Assembly: GCA_003141955.1 (NCBI GenBank) | Contig: PLOC01000080.1 | Location: 15,122 to 51,170, forward strand | Direction: 5' to 3' | Length of the DNA stretch: 36,049 nt | Origin: Chloroflexota bacterium | GTDB lineage: Bacteria; Chloroflexota; Limnocylindria; Limnocylindrales; CSP1-4 | In this document: piece by piece, positions 23,988 to 30,973 of the stretch | Position numbering within the stretch: the first letter of the stretch is position 1 | Layout: every line of letters starts with the position of its first letter | The notes under the pieces: generated by a model | The model's input: the letters and a program-made list of their open reading frames with translations, nothing else | Database searches by the model: none | What the model was told of the DNA's origin: nothing | Translations under genes and position numbers: made by a program

Positions 23988-25085
23988 CTACCGCGCCGCG
24001 AGGAACTCCTCGAGCTCGAGGGCGGTGGGCATTCCCTCGCGGGCCCCCACGTGCGTGGTGGCAAGAGCACCCGCGGCCACGGCTCGGCGGACCGCTTCGG
24101 CGAGGGGCCTGCCCTCGGCGATCGCCGCGGCCAGGGCCCCGTTGAAGGCATCCCCGGCGCCGGTGGAGTCGACGGTCGAGACGCGCTCGGCGGGCACCTC
24201 CCAGATCCGCACGCCGTCCGACTCGTCGCCCACGTTGACGGCCGCTGCCGCGCCGACCGGTGCCGCCCCTGCGTCCGCGCCGGCCGGCGCAGTGCCGGGG
24301 ACGTCTCCTCTCGACGTCGCGGGGCGGCCCAGCTCGGCCCCCGCCCGCTCCAGGACCATGACGCCGGCCGCGCCGAGCGTCACGATGACGGCTTTGCGCA
24401 CCCCGGGACCTTCGGGGCCGGGATCGAGAAGGAGACGGGCCCGAGAGGGGATCTCCTGGCTCGCATCGGTCCTTCGGCCGGTTCGGCGGGCCTCGGTGTG
24501 GAGGAGCATCGAGAGCTCGCTGCGGTTGGGCGTGACGATGTCCGCCAGGGCGAAGACGGAGCGGTCGATCCCCGTCGCCGGGGCCGGATTCAGGATCGTC
24601 GTCGCCCCGGCGGCATGGGCGCATATGAGCGCCTCGCGAACCACGTTGAGCGGCACCTCGTTGCACAGGAGCACGACATCGCCGGTCAGCCGCCCAAGCC
24701 GGCTCAGGCAATCGCGGGCATAGCCCGTTTCGATCGCGCCGTTCGCCCCGGGAATGACCACGATCTGGTTCTCGCCGTCCGCGTCGTACAGGATCAGGGC
24801 CACTCCGGTGGCCTGGCCCGGCAGCGAGGCGACCATCGAGACGTCCACCCGCTCGGTTGCCAGGGCTCGACGCGCCTCGACCTCGAACGCGTCGTCGCCG
24901 AGGGCGCCGATGAACAGCGTGGGGCGCCGCAGGCGGGCGGCTGCCACGGCCTGGTTGCCGCCCTTGCCGCCGTGGTGCCGGTCATAGCTGCCGCCCGTGA
25001 CCGTCTCGCCGGGGTGGGGCAGGTGGGGCACGCGCGCGACAAGGTCGATGTTGACCGAGCCGACCACGATCACGCGGCCGCTCAT
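23988..25085 (-). CDS. rbsK: Ribokinase-family (PfkB) sugar kinase
   Basis: A 365-residue cytosolic kinase, probably phosphorylating ribose or a related sugar. The N-terminal signature VVVGSVNIDLVARVPHLPHPGET and the substrate motif GGKGGNQAVAAARL are ribokinase-like. NPAPA, TPNRSEL and the C-terminal signature STGAGDAFNGALAAAI with the catalytic Asp are present. The length exceeds the usual 305-315 because of two low-complexity inserts, one after RRTGRRTDAS and one Ala/Gly/Pro-rich (GDVPGTAPAGADAGAAPVG) before the ATP-binding signature. No ribose transporter or regulator is next to it, so the true substrate (ribose, deoxyribose or a nucleoside) stays open. Confidence 0.85.
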   Translation of the reverse strand: MSGRVIVVGSVNIDLVARVPHLPHPGETVTGGSYDRHHGGKGGNQAVAAARLRRPTLFIGALGDDAFEVEARRALATERVDVSMVASLPGQATGVALILYDADGENQIVVIPGANGAIETGYARDCLSRLGRLTGDVVLLCNEVPLNVVREALICAHAAGATTILNPAPATGIDRSVFALADIVTPNRSELSMLLHTEARRTGRRTDASQEIPSRARLLLDPGPEGPGVRKAVIVTLGAAGVMVLERAGAELGRPATSRGDVPGTAPAGADAGAAPVGAAAAVNVGDESDGVRIWEVPAERVSTVDSTGAGDAFNGALAAAIAEGRPLAEAVRRAVAAGALATTHVGAREGMPTALELEEFLAAR

Positions 25086-25123
25086 GGCATCGCGCCTCCA
25101 CTCTCTGTGCCCCGGCTCCGGCC

Positions 25124-25161
25124 ACGCACAATCAGGCCGCTCCTGCGGCCTGATTGTGCGT
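25124..25161. repeat. Perfect 17-bp inverted repeat with TCCT loop
   Basis: Arms are at 25124-25140 and 25145-25161, core GCACAATCAGGCCGC. It lies 38 bases upstream of the rbsK start, between it and tRNA-Asp, with no U-tract on either side. It could be an operator, a second terminator or a mobile hairpin. Confidence 0.75.
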
Positions 25162-25211
25162 CAGCGCCGGGCACTTGGCACGGCGTTCTCGCCGGTCCTC
25201 TATCCCCTGGA

Positions 25212-25245
25212 CAGAAAGAAGCCCCGTCCGGGCGGGGACGGGGCT
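25212..25245 (-). terminator. Terminator of tRNA-Asp
   Basis: On the minus strand a 10-bp stem (AGCCCCGTCC with GGACGGGGCT, loop CCGCCC) is followed by TCTTTCT, 17 bases after the encoded CCA. A standard intrinsic terminator. Confidence 0.85.
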
Positions 25246-25262
25246 GGAGAAATCGAAGGCGA

Positions 25263-25339
25263 TGGCGGGCTCGACCGGATTCGAACCGGCGGTCTCCAGC
25301 GTGACAGGCTGGCATGTTAGGCCGCTACACCACGAGCCC
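25263..25339 (-). tRNA. tRNA-Asp (anticodon GTC)
   Basis: On the minus strand the acceptor stem GGGCTCG pairs with CGAGCCC. The D-arm GTGTAGC..., the anticodon stem CCAGC/GCTGG around loop CTGTCAC (anticodon GTC), and the T-arm CCGG TTCGAAT CCGG are intact. The discriminator is G, and CCA is encoded (25263-25265). 77 bases including CCA. Confidence 0.95.
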
Positions 25340-25472
25340 AGCGCCGACGGTGGAGAATAGCATGTGGCGGCGGGCGTGTCCGAGCGCCGAGGCTCAGGGG
25401 ACCGCCGCCTTAGCAGAATCCCCGAGACCGCCGGGGACCGCCGCCAGAGCCAGCCGACCTATACTCGACGCC

Positions 25473-26615
25473 ATGACACTCGATGGCCGCGCCGGCTTCG
25501 TCGATCTGCGCAGCGACACCGTCACTCACCCTACGCCGGCGATGCGCAAGGCAATGAACGACGCGGAGCTCGGCGACGACGTCTTCGGCGACGACCCCAC
25601 CGTCAACGCCCTCGAAGAACGAGCCGCGGAACTGCTGGGCAAGGACGCCGCCCTCTTCGTCGCCTCGGGCACGATGGGCAACCTGGTCGCGCAGCTGGGC
25701 CACCTGGGCCGCGGCCAGGAGACGATCGCCGGCGCATCGACCCACATCGTCTCGGACGAGCAGGCCGGCCACGCCGTCGTCGTCGGCACCTCGGTCAAGC
25801 AGATGCCGGAGCGGCCCGACGGAACCTGGGATCTGGCCGAGCTCAACGACGCCTTCCGCGACCCGCGCGACCCTCACGAGCCCATTACCGGTCTGGTCGC
25901 CATCGAGAACACTCACGCCCACTCGATGGGTCGGCCGCTCCCCCTGCAGTACGTCCGCCGGGTCGCCGACATCGCGCACGCGCACGGCGTGCCCCTCCAC
26001 GTCGATGGGGCACGCTTCTTCAATGCCGCCATCGCCCTGGGCGTCGGGCCGCGCGAGCTTGCCCAACCCGCCGACTCGGTCATGTTCTGCCTGTCGAAGG
26101 GCCTGGCCTGCCCGATCGGCTCGCTCGTCGTCGGGCCCAGGGACTTCATCGCCCGGGCCCGCCGCGGTCGCAAGCTCGTCGGCGGCGGGATGCGCCAGGT
26201 TGGCGTCCTGGCGGCGCCCGGCCTCGTCGCCCTGAGAGACGGCCCGGCCGGGATGATCGAGCGCCTGGCCGAGGACCACGCCAACGCCCGCCGCCTGGCG
26301 GAGGGGCTGGCGACCCTCGAGGGCATCGAATCGGCGGGCGGGCTCGCCCAGCCGGCCCCCGGGCCCCTGGATCCGGGCCGCGTACAGACCAACTTCGTCG
26401 TCTTCCGTGTCCGCCGCGACAGGGCCGAATTCCTGGACGCACTCCGCGGCCGCGGCATCCTGATGGTCGAATACCCGCATAACACGATCCGAGCCGTGAC
26501 CCACTACGGCGTCGACGCGACCGATGTCGAGCGCGTGCTGGCCGCCTGTGCCGCGGCCCTGCGCGAGACGTCGCCGGTCGAGGTCGCCGCGGCCACGACC
26601 GCGCCAGCCAGCTAG
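25473..26615 (+). CDS. ltaE: Low-specificity L-threonine aldolase
   Basis: A 380-residue PLP enzyme splitting threonine and allo-threonine to glycine and acetaldehyde. The start is ATG 25473. FVDLRSDTVTHPTPAMRKAM is the family opening and ELGDDVFGDDPTVNALEE follows. SGTMGNLVA makes the phosphate-binding region and HVDGARFFNAA carries the cofactor Asp. Lys209 in MFCLSKGLACPIGS is the Schiff-base lysine. The C-terminal domain is complete (TNFVVFRV; a short Ala/Thr tail). It is first in a plus-strand run of five genes ending at 30341; 34 bases separate it from the next gene. Confidence 0.93.
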   Translation: MTLDGRAGFVDLRSDTVTHPTPAMRKAMNDAELGDDVFGDDPTVNALEERAAELLGKDAALFVASGTMGNLVAQLGHLGRGQETIAGASTHIVSDEQAGHAVVVGTSVKQMPERPDGTWDLAELNDAFRDPRDPHEPITGLVAIENTHAHSMGRPLPLQYVRRVADIAHAHGVPLHVDGARFFNAAIALGVGPRELAQPADSVMFCLSKGLACPIGSLVVGPRDFIARARRGRKLVGGGMRQVGVLAAPGLVALRDGPAGMIERLAEDHANARRLAEGLATLEGIESAGGLAQPAPGPLDPGRVQTNFVVFRVRRDRAEFLDALRGRGILMVEYPHNTIRAVTHYGVDATDVERVLAACAAALRETSPVEVAAATTAPAS

Positions 26616-26649
26616 CCAGGTCACTACCCAGCATCCGGAGAGGCCTCAC

Positions 26650-28347
26650 ATGGCAGAGCTCGTTCTCCCCCGGCCCGTCTCCAAGCCGACCGCCGGCCAC
26701 GCCGACGACCGCTTCTGGGGCATCGTCGAAGCCGACTTCCGGCGCATGGTGGAGCAGCACCCGATCCTGGCCACGTACGTCGGGCTGCACGCGGGAGACG
26801 ACCGCCTCGACGACGCCACCCGAGACGCCGTGACGCAGGAAATCGACGACGCCCACCGCATCGAGCGCGAGCTGGAGGCGATCGACCCGAACGAGCTGTC
26901 CGACAGCGTCCGCTTCGAACGCGAGCTGGCCCTCCACAACGTCCGGCGCGAGCTCTTCGACATGGAGGTCCATCGCGTCTGGGAGCGCCGCTCCCTCGCC
27001 ATGGACGCCGTCGGCGACGCTCTCTTCTCCATCTTCGCCCGTGACTTCGCTCCGCTGAAGGATCGGCTCGCGTCGCTGACCGCGCGCCTCGAGGCCGTGC
27101 CCGCGTTCCTGGATCAGCACAGGACCCGCGCCACGGCGCCCCAGGTCCGGCTCTGGCAGGAGCTCGAGATCGAGTCCGGCGGGGACATGCCGACCTTGTT
27201 CGAGGAGGTCAAGGCCGCCGGCCACGGCGTGCTGGACGAGCGTGCTCAGGCCCGCCTTGACAGGGCAGTGGAGAAGGCTTCGGCCTCCGTGGTCGCCTAC
27301 GTCGAGACCCTCAAGGCGAAGATGGGCTCAACGGTCGAGAGCTGGGCGCTCGGCTCCGACGCATACAACCGGCTCGTGAGCCTGCGCGCCTTCGACGGCC
27401 TGGACGCCTCACAGATCCTCGAGATCGGCGAGCAGCAGCTGGCCCTCAACAAGGCCGCGCGCGTGGACGACGCCCGGCGCATCGACCCGAGCGTCGACGA
27501 GCGCACGGTCGTGGACCGCGTCAAGTCCAACCACCCCGACACCTTCGACGAGGCGCTGGCGGCCTACAAGGACGCCATGATGCGGGCCCGGGCCTACATC
27601 ATCGAGCACGGCATCGCCACGATGCCCCCCGGCGAGCAGATCTCCGTCATCCCGACCCCGGAGTACCTGCGCACGGTCATCCCGTTCGCCGCCTACTTCG
27701 AGCCGCCCAAGTTCGACAAGCATCCGTCGGGCATCTACATCGTCACGCCGTCCGTGCGCGACGATCCCAACGGCATGCGCGAGCACTACTTCGCCTCCAT
27801 CAGCAACACCAGCGTTCACGAGGCCTACCCGGGCCACCACCTCCAGCTCTCGGCCGCGGTGGCCCACCCATCGATCGTGCGGCTGCTCGTCGACGCCCCC
27901 GAGTTCGTCGAGGGCTGGGGCATGTATAGCGAGCAGATGATGCGCGAGCAGGGTTTCGACGACGGGCCCGAGTTCCTGCTGGCGATGCACACCGACGCCA
28001 TCTGGCGGGCCTGCCGGATCATCCTGGATGTCCGAATGCACCGCGGCGAGCTGAGCGTCGATCAGGCGACGGCGATGCTCGTCGAGCACACCGCCTTCGA
28101 GCACGCCAACGCCCAGGCCGAAGTCTTCCGCTACACCTACACGCCCACGTACCAGCTCAGCTACCTGCTCGGCAAGGTGCTGCTGCTCCAGCTCCGCGGC
28201 GACGAGCAGCGCCGCCTGGGCGATCGCTTCAGCCTGAAGCACTTCCACGACACGCTGCTGAACAATGGCAGCCTGCCGATCAGCTTCCATCGCCGGCTGC
28301 TGGCGGCCGAGGCCAGTGGCGGCGCCAACGGCGCGGCGAACGGATAG
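26650..28347 (+). CDS. DUF885-family predicted zinc metallopeptidase
   Basis: A 565-residue protein of the DUF885 family, distant relatives of zinc peptidases. The start is ATG 26650 with GGAGAGG upstream. DDRFWGIVEADFRRMVEQHPILATYVGLH (given only as the opening region) and VGDALFSIFARDFAPL are family marks. The metal motif HEAYPGHH is at 390-397 and the third ligand region is probably FVEGWGMYSEQMM. The C-terminal helices PTYQLSYLLGKVLLLQLR are conserved in the family. There is no signal peptide, so it should be cytosolic. Substrates of DUF885 proteins are mostly unknown. It lies between threonine aldolase and the HisA-like gene in a tight run. Confidence 0.9.
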   Translation: MAELVLPRPVSKPTAGHADDRFWGIVEADFRRMVEQHPILATYVGLHAGDDRLDDATRDAVTQEIDDAHRIERELEAIDPNELSDSVRFERELALHNVRRELFDMEVHRVWERRSLAMDAVGDALFSIFARDFAPLKDRLASLTARLEAVPAFLDQHRTRATAPQVRLWQELEIESGGDMPTLFEEVKAAGHGVLDERAQARLDRAVEKASASVVAYVETLKAKMGSTVESWALGSDAYNRLVSLRAFDGLDASQILEIGEQQLALNKAARVDDARRIDPSVDERTVVDRVKSNHPDTFDEALAAYKDAMMRARAYIIEHGIATMPPGEQISVIPTPEYLRTVIPFAAYFEPPKFDKHPSGIYIVTPSVRDDPNGMREHYFASISNTSVHEAYPGHHLQLSAAVAHPSIVRLLVDAPEFVEGWGMYSEQMMREQGFDDGPEFLLAMHTDAIWRACRIILDVRMHRGELSVDQATAMLVEHTAFEHANAQAEVFRYTYTPTYQLSYLLGKVLLLQLRGDEQRRLGDRFSLKHFHDTLLNNGSLPISFHRRLLAAEASGGANGAANG

Positions 28348-28354
28348 AGCCCTC

Positions 28355-29056
28355 GTGTTGATCGTCCCGTCGATAGACGTCGAGAACGGCCGCTCTCGAA
28401 TCGTCCACTGGCCGGGCGCGGCCACGGGCGCGGGGACGCCCTCCGACCGGCCGGATCGGATCGCGGAACTGTTCGTCGCGGCGGGCGCCGAGCTCATCCA
28501 CGTCGTCGACATGGATGGGGCGCGGGCCGGGCGGCCGGTGAACCTGGAGGCGATCGGGCGGATCGCGGGCCGCGTGGCGGTGCCACTCCAGCTGGCCGGG
28601 GGCATGGAGGGAGCGGACAACATCCGCCTCGCGTTCGCCGCCGGAGCCACGCGCGTGGTGGTTTCCATGGCCATGGCGGATCGCCAGGAGACGCTGCGCG
28701 AGTGCGTGGCCGTGGCCGGCGACTGGCTGGCCGTCGGACTCGACCCACGCCCGGAGCGCATTGCCGCGTATCCTTGGCACCGACCCGCGCCGCCGAATCT
28801 GATCGATCTGGCCGGCGAGCTGGTGGACCTCGGCGTACACCGGCTCGTCCTGTCGCACGGCGGAGCGCGTCCGGACCTGACGTTCCTCGCCGAGATGGCG
28901 CGGACGACCCGCGCCGAGATCTTCGTCGCGGGCGTGTCCGTGGATCTCGATTCCATACGAGGCCTGCGCGATGCGTCGATCGCAGGCATCATCCTCGGAG
29001 AACCGCTCCTGTCGGGAGCCGTAGACTTCGCCAAAGCCCTGGAGGCCGCCGCATGA
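28355..29056 (+). CDS. Divergent HisA/HisF-like TIM-barrel protein
   Basis: A 233-residue (beta-alpha)8 barrel of the HisA type, from GTG 28355, eight bases after the DUF885 stop. PSIDVENGRSRI keeps catalytic Asp8, GAELIHVVDMDGARAGRPVN matches the HisA strand-2 motif, QLAGGMEG the first phosphate loop and VGLDPRP the second Asp (130). The C-terminal half is unlike HisA: the T-D-I-x-x-D-G loop is replaced by LSHGGARPDLTF, ASGGV by FVAGVSVD, and GKALY by GEPLLSG. No other histidine genes are near. It may be a true but divergent isomerase or a paralogue with a changed substrate. The stop overlaps the next ATG. Confidence 0.75.
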   Translation: MLIVPSIDVENGRSRIVHWPGAATGAGTPSDRPDRIAELFVAAGAELIHVVDMDGARAGRPVNLEAIGRIAGRVAVPLQLAGGMEGADNIRLAFAAGATRVVVSMAMADRQETLRECVAVAGDWLAVGLDPRPERIAAYPWHRPAPPNLIDLAGELVDLGVHRLVLSHGGARPDLTFLAEMARTTRAEIFVAGVSVDLDSIRGLRDASIAGIILGEPLLSGAVDFAKALEAAA

Positions 29057-29790
29057 TCCTCGCTTTTCTCTCGTCGTCGCCGCGCCGGCTCGCGACCGTC
29101 GGCCTGATCGCGCTGCTGGCAGCCGCCTGCGCCGTGCCCGTGAGCCCGCCCACGCCCTCGCCCACGCCCGAGCCGACGATCCCGCCCGCGGCGCCGGCCT
29201 ACACCCTGGGTCCGACTCAGAGCAACTGCCCGACCTCGGCTCCGCCTCCGATGGCCGCCGGCGCGACCGCCACGGTCACGATGACCACCAACTTCGGCAC
29301 GATCGTCATCAAGGTGGAGGCCTCGCTCGGGGCCAACGGCGCCGGCGCCTTCACCGCCCTGGCCAGCTGCGGTTACTACAACAACGTCATGTTCCACCGC
29401 GTCGTGCCGGGCTTCGTCATCCAGGCGGGCGACGGCGAGTACGCGCGCCTGCCCGACTTCAACCCGGACATGATGGGCCAGGGGGGCCCAAGCTGGACGA
29501 TCCCGGACGACGCCGTGACCACGACCTACAAGCGGGGAACGGTGGCCATGGCCAACACGGGCACCGCCAACACCGGCAGCTCTCAGTTCTTCATCGTTCT
29601 CAGTGACAGTTCCTGGACGAGCACAACGCCGACGACCTATTCGATCATCGGCAACGTCACGTCCGGCATGGACGTGGTCGACAAGATCGCGCTGGTGCCG
29701 CTGGGCGGCGATCCGGACGCCACAGACGCTCCGCAGGACATGCCCACGGTCCCGGTTGTCATCACCGGCACGACGGTGACGACCCCCTGA
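29053..29790 (+). CDS. Exported lipoprotein cyclophilin-type peptidyl-prolyl isomerase
   Basis: A 245-residue lipoprotein from ATG 29053, overlapping the previous stop (ATGA). The signal peptide ends in the lipobox LAAAC, followed by a Pro/Thr linker (about 28-60). The cyclophilin domain follows: ITTNFGTIVIKVE-like start, YYNNVMFHRVVPGFVIQAGDG with the catalytic Arg, GTVAMANTG and SSQFFIVLSD. It would speed proline isomerisation of proteins leaving the membrane, such as the Pro-rich surface proteins in this window. The pairing with a cytosolic cyclophilin 59 bases downstream suggests duplication and relocation. Confidence 0.92.
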   Translation: MILAFLSSSPRRLATVGLIALLAAACAVPVSPPTPSPTPEPTIPPAAPAYTLGPTQSNCPTSAPPPMAAGATATVTMTTNFGTIVIKVEASLGANGAGAFTALASCGYYNNVMFHRVVPGFVIQAGDGEYARLPDFNPDMMGQGGPSWTIPDDAVTTTYKRGTVAMANTGTANTGSSQFFIVLSDSSWTSTTPTTYSIIGNVTSGMDVVDKIALVPLGGDPDATDAPQDMPTVPVVITGTTVTTP

Positions 29791-29849
29791 TCGACATCTG
29801 ACCCGAGCCGACGCCGGCCCAGCCAGCACCGCTGACCGAGGAGAAACGG

Positions 29850-30341
29850 ATGACCAAGGCGACAATCGAGACCGCCAAGGGCACGATCGAGATCGAGATC
29901 AACGACAAGGGCGCCCCCAAGGCGGCGGCCAACTTCATCGAGCTGGCGCGCAAGGGCTACTACGACGGCGTCATCTTCCACCGGCTGGTCCCGGGCTTCG
30001 TCATCCAGGGCGGCGACGGGCAGTACGGCAAGATCGACAAGCTCGACAACGGCAGCGTCGGCACCGGCGGTCCCGGCTACAAGTTCGCCGACGAGCCCTT
30101 CGAAGGTGACTACATCCGCGGCGCGGTGGCGATGGCGAACGCCGGCCCGAACACCAACGGCAGCCAGTTCTTCATCTGCCTGGCCGATCTGTCGGGCGGC
30201 CGGCTGCCCAAGCAGTACACGCTCTTCGGCCGGGTCACCAAAGGCATGGAGGTCGTCGATGCCATCGCGGCATCCAAGCGAGACGGCCGCGACCGACCGA
30301 TCGAGCCGACCGCGATGCGCTCGGTGAAGATCGCGGGCTGA
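29850..30341 (+). CDS. Cytosolic cyclophilin-type peptidyl-prolyl cis-trans isomerase
   Basis: A 163-residue cyclophilin with standard length and no signal peptide. The start is ATG 29850 with GAGGAG upstream. TAKGTIEIEINDKGAPKAAANF, YYDGVIFHRLVPGFVIQGGDG (catalytic Arg and Phe), GAVAMANAGPNTNGSQFFI and LFGRVTKGMEVVDAI are all present, so it should be active. It is the last gene of the run beginning at 25473; no clear terminator follows within 100 bases. Confidence 0.94.
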   Translation: MTKATIETAKGTIEIEINDKGAPKAAANFIELARKGYYDGVIFHRLVPGFVIQGGDGQYGKIDKLDNGSVGTGGPGYKFADEPFEGDYIRGAVAMANAGPNTNGSQFFICLADLSGGRLPKQYTLFGRVTKGMEVVDAIAASKRDGRDRPIEPTAMRSVKIAG

Positions 30342-30554
30342 CCGGCGGGCGTTCCGGCAGATGCCAGTAGGCGGCCCAGGGCCATCGGGCGGGGTCGCAC
30401 AAGGCGGATCGGCAGAGGGTTGTGTGACGGCTTTACCGGGCCGTTCCACAGGATGCAACGAAGGCGTAACGTTACCCTCACAAAGTTGCGGGATATTAAC
30501 CCGCTCGCACGCCAAAACCCTTGGTTTGTAGGCTGAAAGGGCTGTAGACTTTAG
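30342..30554. promoter_or_regulatory. Gene-free region with palindromes and a possible promoter
   Basis: No gene is supported. It contains a perfect 10-bp palindrome GTAACGTTAC (30468-30477), a small AT-looped hairpin GCGGG...CCCGC (30488-30504) and a weak sigma-70-like pair TTGGTT (30521-30526) and TAGACT (30545-30550) with an 18-base spacer, pointing rightwards. Confidence 0.35.
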
Positions 30555-30727
30555 AAGCTGCCAGTCAGCCTGCTGCCCCAGTTACAAGGTCATGGGTAGG
30601 TCGGGTCAGGGTAGTCGGTGCAGCCGACGTGATAGATGCCTTTGTAGCGTGGCAGAAGACGATCCGCTTCGGCGGGTCGACCCTTCACCGGGACAGCAAC
30701 GAAGCGGCTCCTTCGGGAGCCGCTTCG
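30555..30727 (+). ncRNA. Possible structured small RNA, unknown class
   Basis: Between the possible promoter at 30521-30550 and a strong hairpin at 30700-30727 lie about 170 bases with three stem-loops: GTCGG/CCGAC (30614-30628), a UUCG-loop stem of seven pairs (30661-30678) and the final 12-bp UUCG hairpin. GCTGCCA (30557-30563) could pair with TGGCAG (about 30650-30655) to close the unit. No match to 6S, SRP, RNase P or tmRNA signatures was found by eye. A minus-strand frame here (KGIYHVGCTDYPDP) also looks protein-like, so the reading is open. Confidence 0.25.
30700..30727 (+). terminator. Strong UUCG-loop hairpin, probable terminator
   Basis: A perfect 12-bp stem (30700-30711 with 30716-30727) around TTCG, followed by GATTCTCC rather than a clean U-tract. 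It stands 170 bases before tRNA-Arg. From 30728 to 30897 nothing else is visible. Confidence 0.65.
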
Positions 30728-30897
30728 GATTCTCCGGCAGGTTTCTGGGCGGCCTCGGTTCCCGGACGGCCGCGTTCCGGAGGACGCATCGGCCCACGCG
30801 AGTGGTCGGCAGCGACCCCGCTCCCCCGGACCGCGCGCCGCTGCTATTCTTGGCTCCCGCGCGGCCGGTCGCCTTCGACCGGGCCCGGCGGCATCGC

Positions 30898-30973
30898 GCG
30901 CCTGTAGCTCAGCGGATAGAGCGTCGGCCTCCGGAGCCGAAGGTCGCAGGTTCGAATCCTGTCGGGCGCGCCA
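30898..30973 (+). tRNA. tRNA-Arg (anticodon CCG), insertion target of the element
   Basis: Acceptor stem GCGCCTG/CGGGCGC, D-arm GCTC AGCGGATA GAGC, anticodon stem TCGGC/GCCGA around CTCCGGA (anticodon CCG), and T-arm GCAGG TTCGAAT CCTGT. The discriminator is G, and CCA is encoded at 30971-30973. The serine recombinase gene on the other strand ends inside it (stop at 30909-30911). Confidence 0.95.
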
